This document shows positions 63,990 through 64,000 of a stretch of 64,000 nucleotides of DNA, one piece after another (positions within the stretch are counted from its first letter, which is position 1; each line of letters opens with the position of its first letter). The position numbers and the translations under genes were made by a program. The notes under the pieces are model-generated. The model was not told the DNA's origin and made no database searches. It saw only the letters and a program-made list of their open reading frames with translations. Source of the stretch: Dactylonectria macrodidyma. Its lineage: Eukaryota > Ascomycota > Sordariomycetes > Hypocreales > Nectriaceae. The stretch spans positions 62,001 to 126,000 of the forward strand of contig JAGMUV010000031.1 in assembly GCA_020744425.1 (NCBI GenBank), given 5' to 3'.

Positions 63990-64000
63990 CTTAGAGAGGT
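59556..64000 (-). mobile_element. Ty1/copia retrotransposon, internal part
   Basis: A single gag-pol frame in copia order (gag, protease, integrase, reverse transcriptase, RNase H), truncated by the right window edge at or near the gag start. The 5' LTR is outside. Confidence 0.9.

Noticed and set aside
1..64000. CRISPR arrays, bacterial operons, rRNA or tRNA genes
   Set aside because: None found. The sequence is eukaryotic in all its genes.

Overview
The window looks like nuclear DNA of a filamentous ascomycete (Pezizomycotina; a Hypocreales-type fungus is possible but cannot be proved from sequence alone). The signs are spliced genes with 45-120 bp GT..AG introns, three Zn(II)2Cys6 regulators, a TRI12-like transporter, and a typical fungal set of mobile elements: Tad-type LINE, Crypton, Fot1/pogo, piggyBac-like, Helitron, hAT MITE and Ty1/copia.

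Layout. 1-5.2 kb holds the 5' part of a LINE (minus strand) and a frameshifted Crypton. 5.9-24 kb is a run of metabolic genes: Zn2Cys6 regulator (TF1), berberine-bridge-like FAD oxidase (one frameshift), short-chain dehydrogenase, SnoaL/NTF2-fold protein, carotenoid/stilbene cleavage dioxygenase, NmrA-like protein and a second Zn2Cys6 regulator (TF2). 25.7-45.6 kb is mainly a transposon island: a solo LTR split by an intact Fot1-type element, a piggyBac-like element next to it, two internally deleted Helitrons lying tail to tail (one carrying a hAT MITE), a two-gene locus of unknown function (36.2-42.8 kb), a decayed piggyBac relic and a LINE 3' fragment. 46.5-58.5 kb returns to metabolic genes: cyanamide-hydratase-like HD protein, cytochrome P450, FAD monooxygenase, MFS efflux transporter and a third Zn2Cys6 regulator (TF3). 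59.2-64 kb is a copia retrotransposon on the minus strand with a very long open gag-pol frame, running off the window.

How the genes may work together (inference). The two metabolic blocks hold oxidases, dehydrogenases, a double-bond-cleaving dioxygenase, an aromatic-type monooxygenase, an efflux pump and regulators, but no polyketide, peptide or terpene synthase. This fits a catabolic or detoxification cluster for an aromatic or stilbene-like compound, or the tailoring half of a pathway, split by about 20 kb of transposons. A 174-182 bp near-identical sequence lies in inverted orientation just upstream of TF1 and just upstream of the FAD monooxygenase, 40 kb apart, linking the two blocks.

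The least explained part is the pair of large genes at 36.2-42.8 kb, which I cannot assign to a family and which has five degenerate 30-bp direct repeats upstream. Exon joins are read by eye and are approximate where stated.
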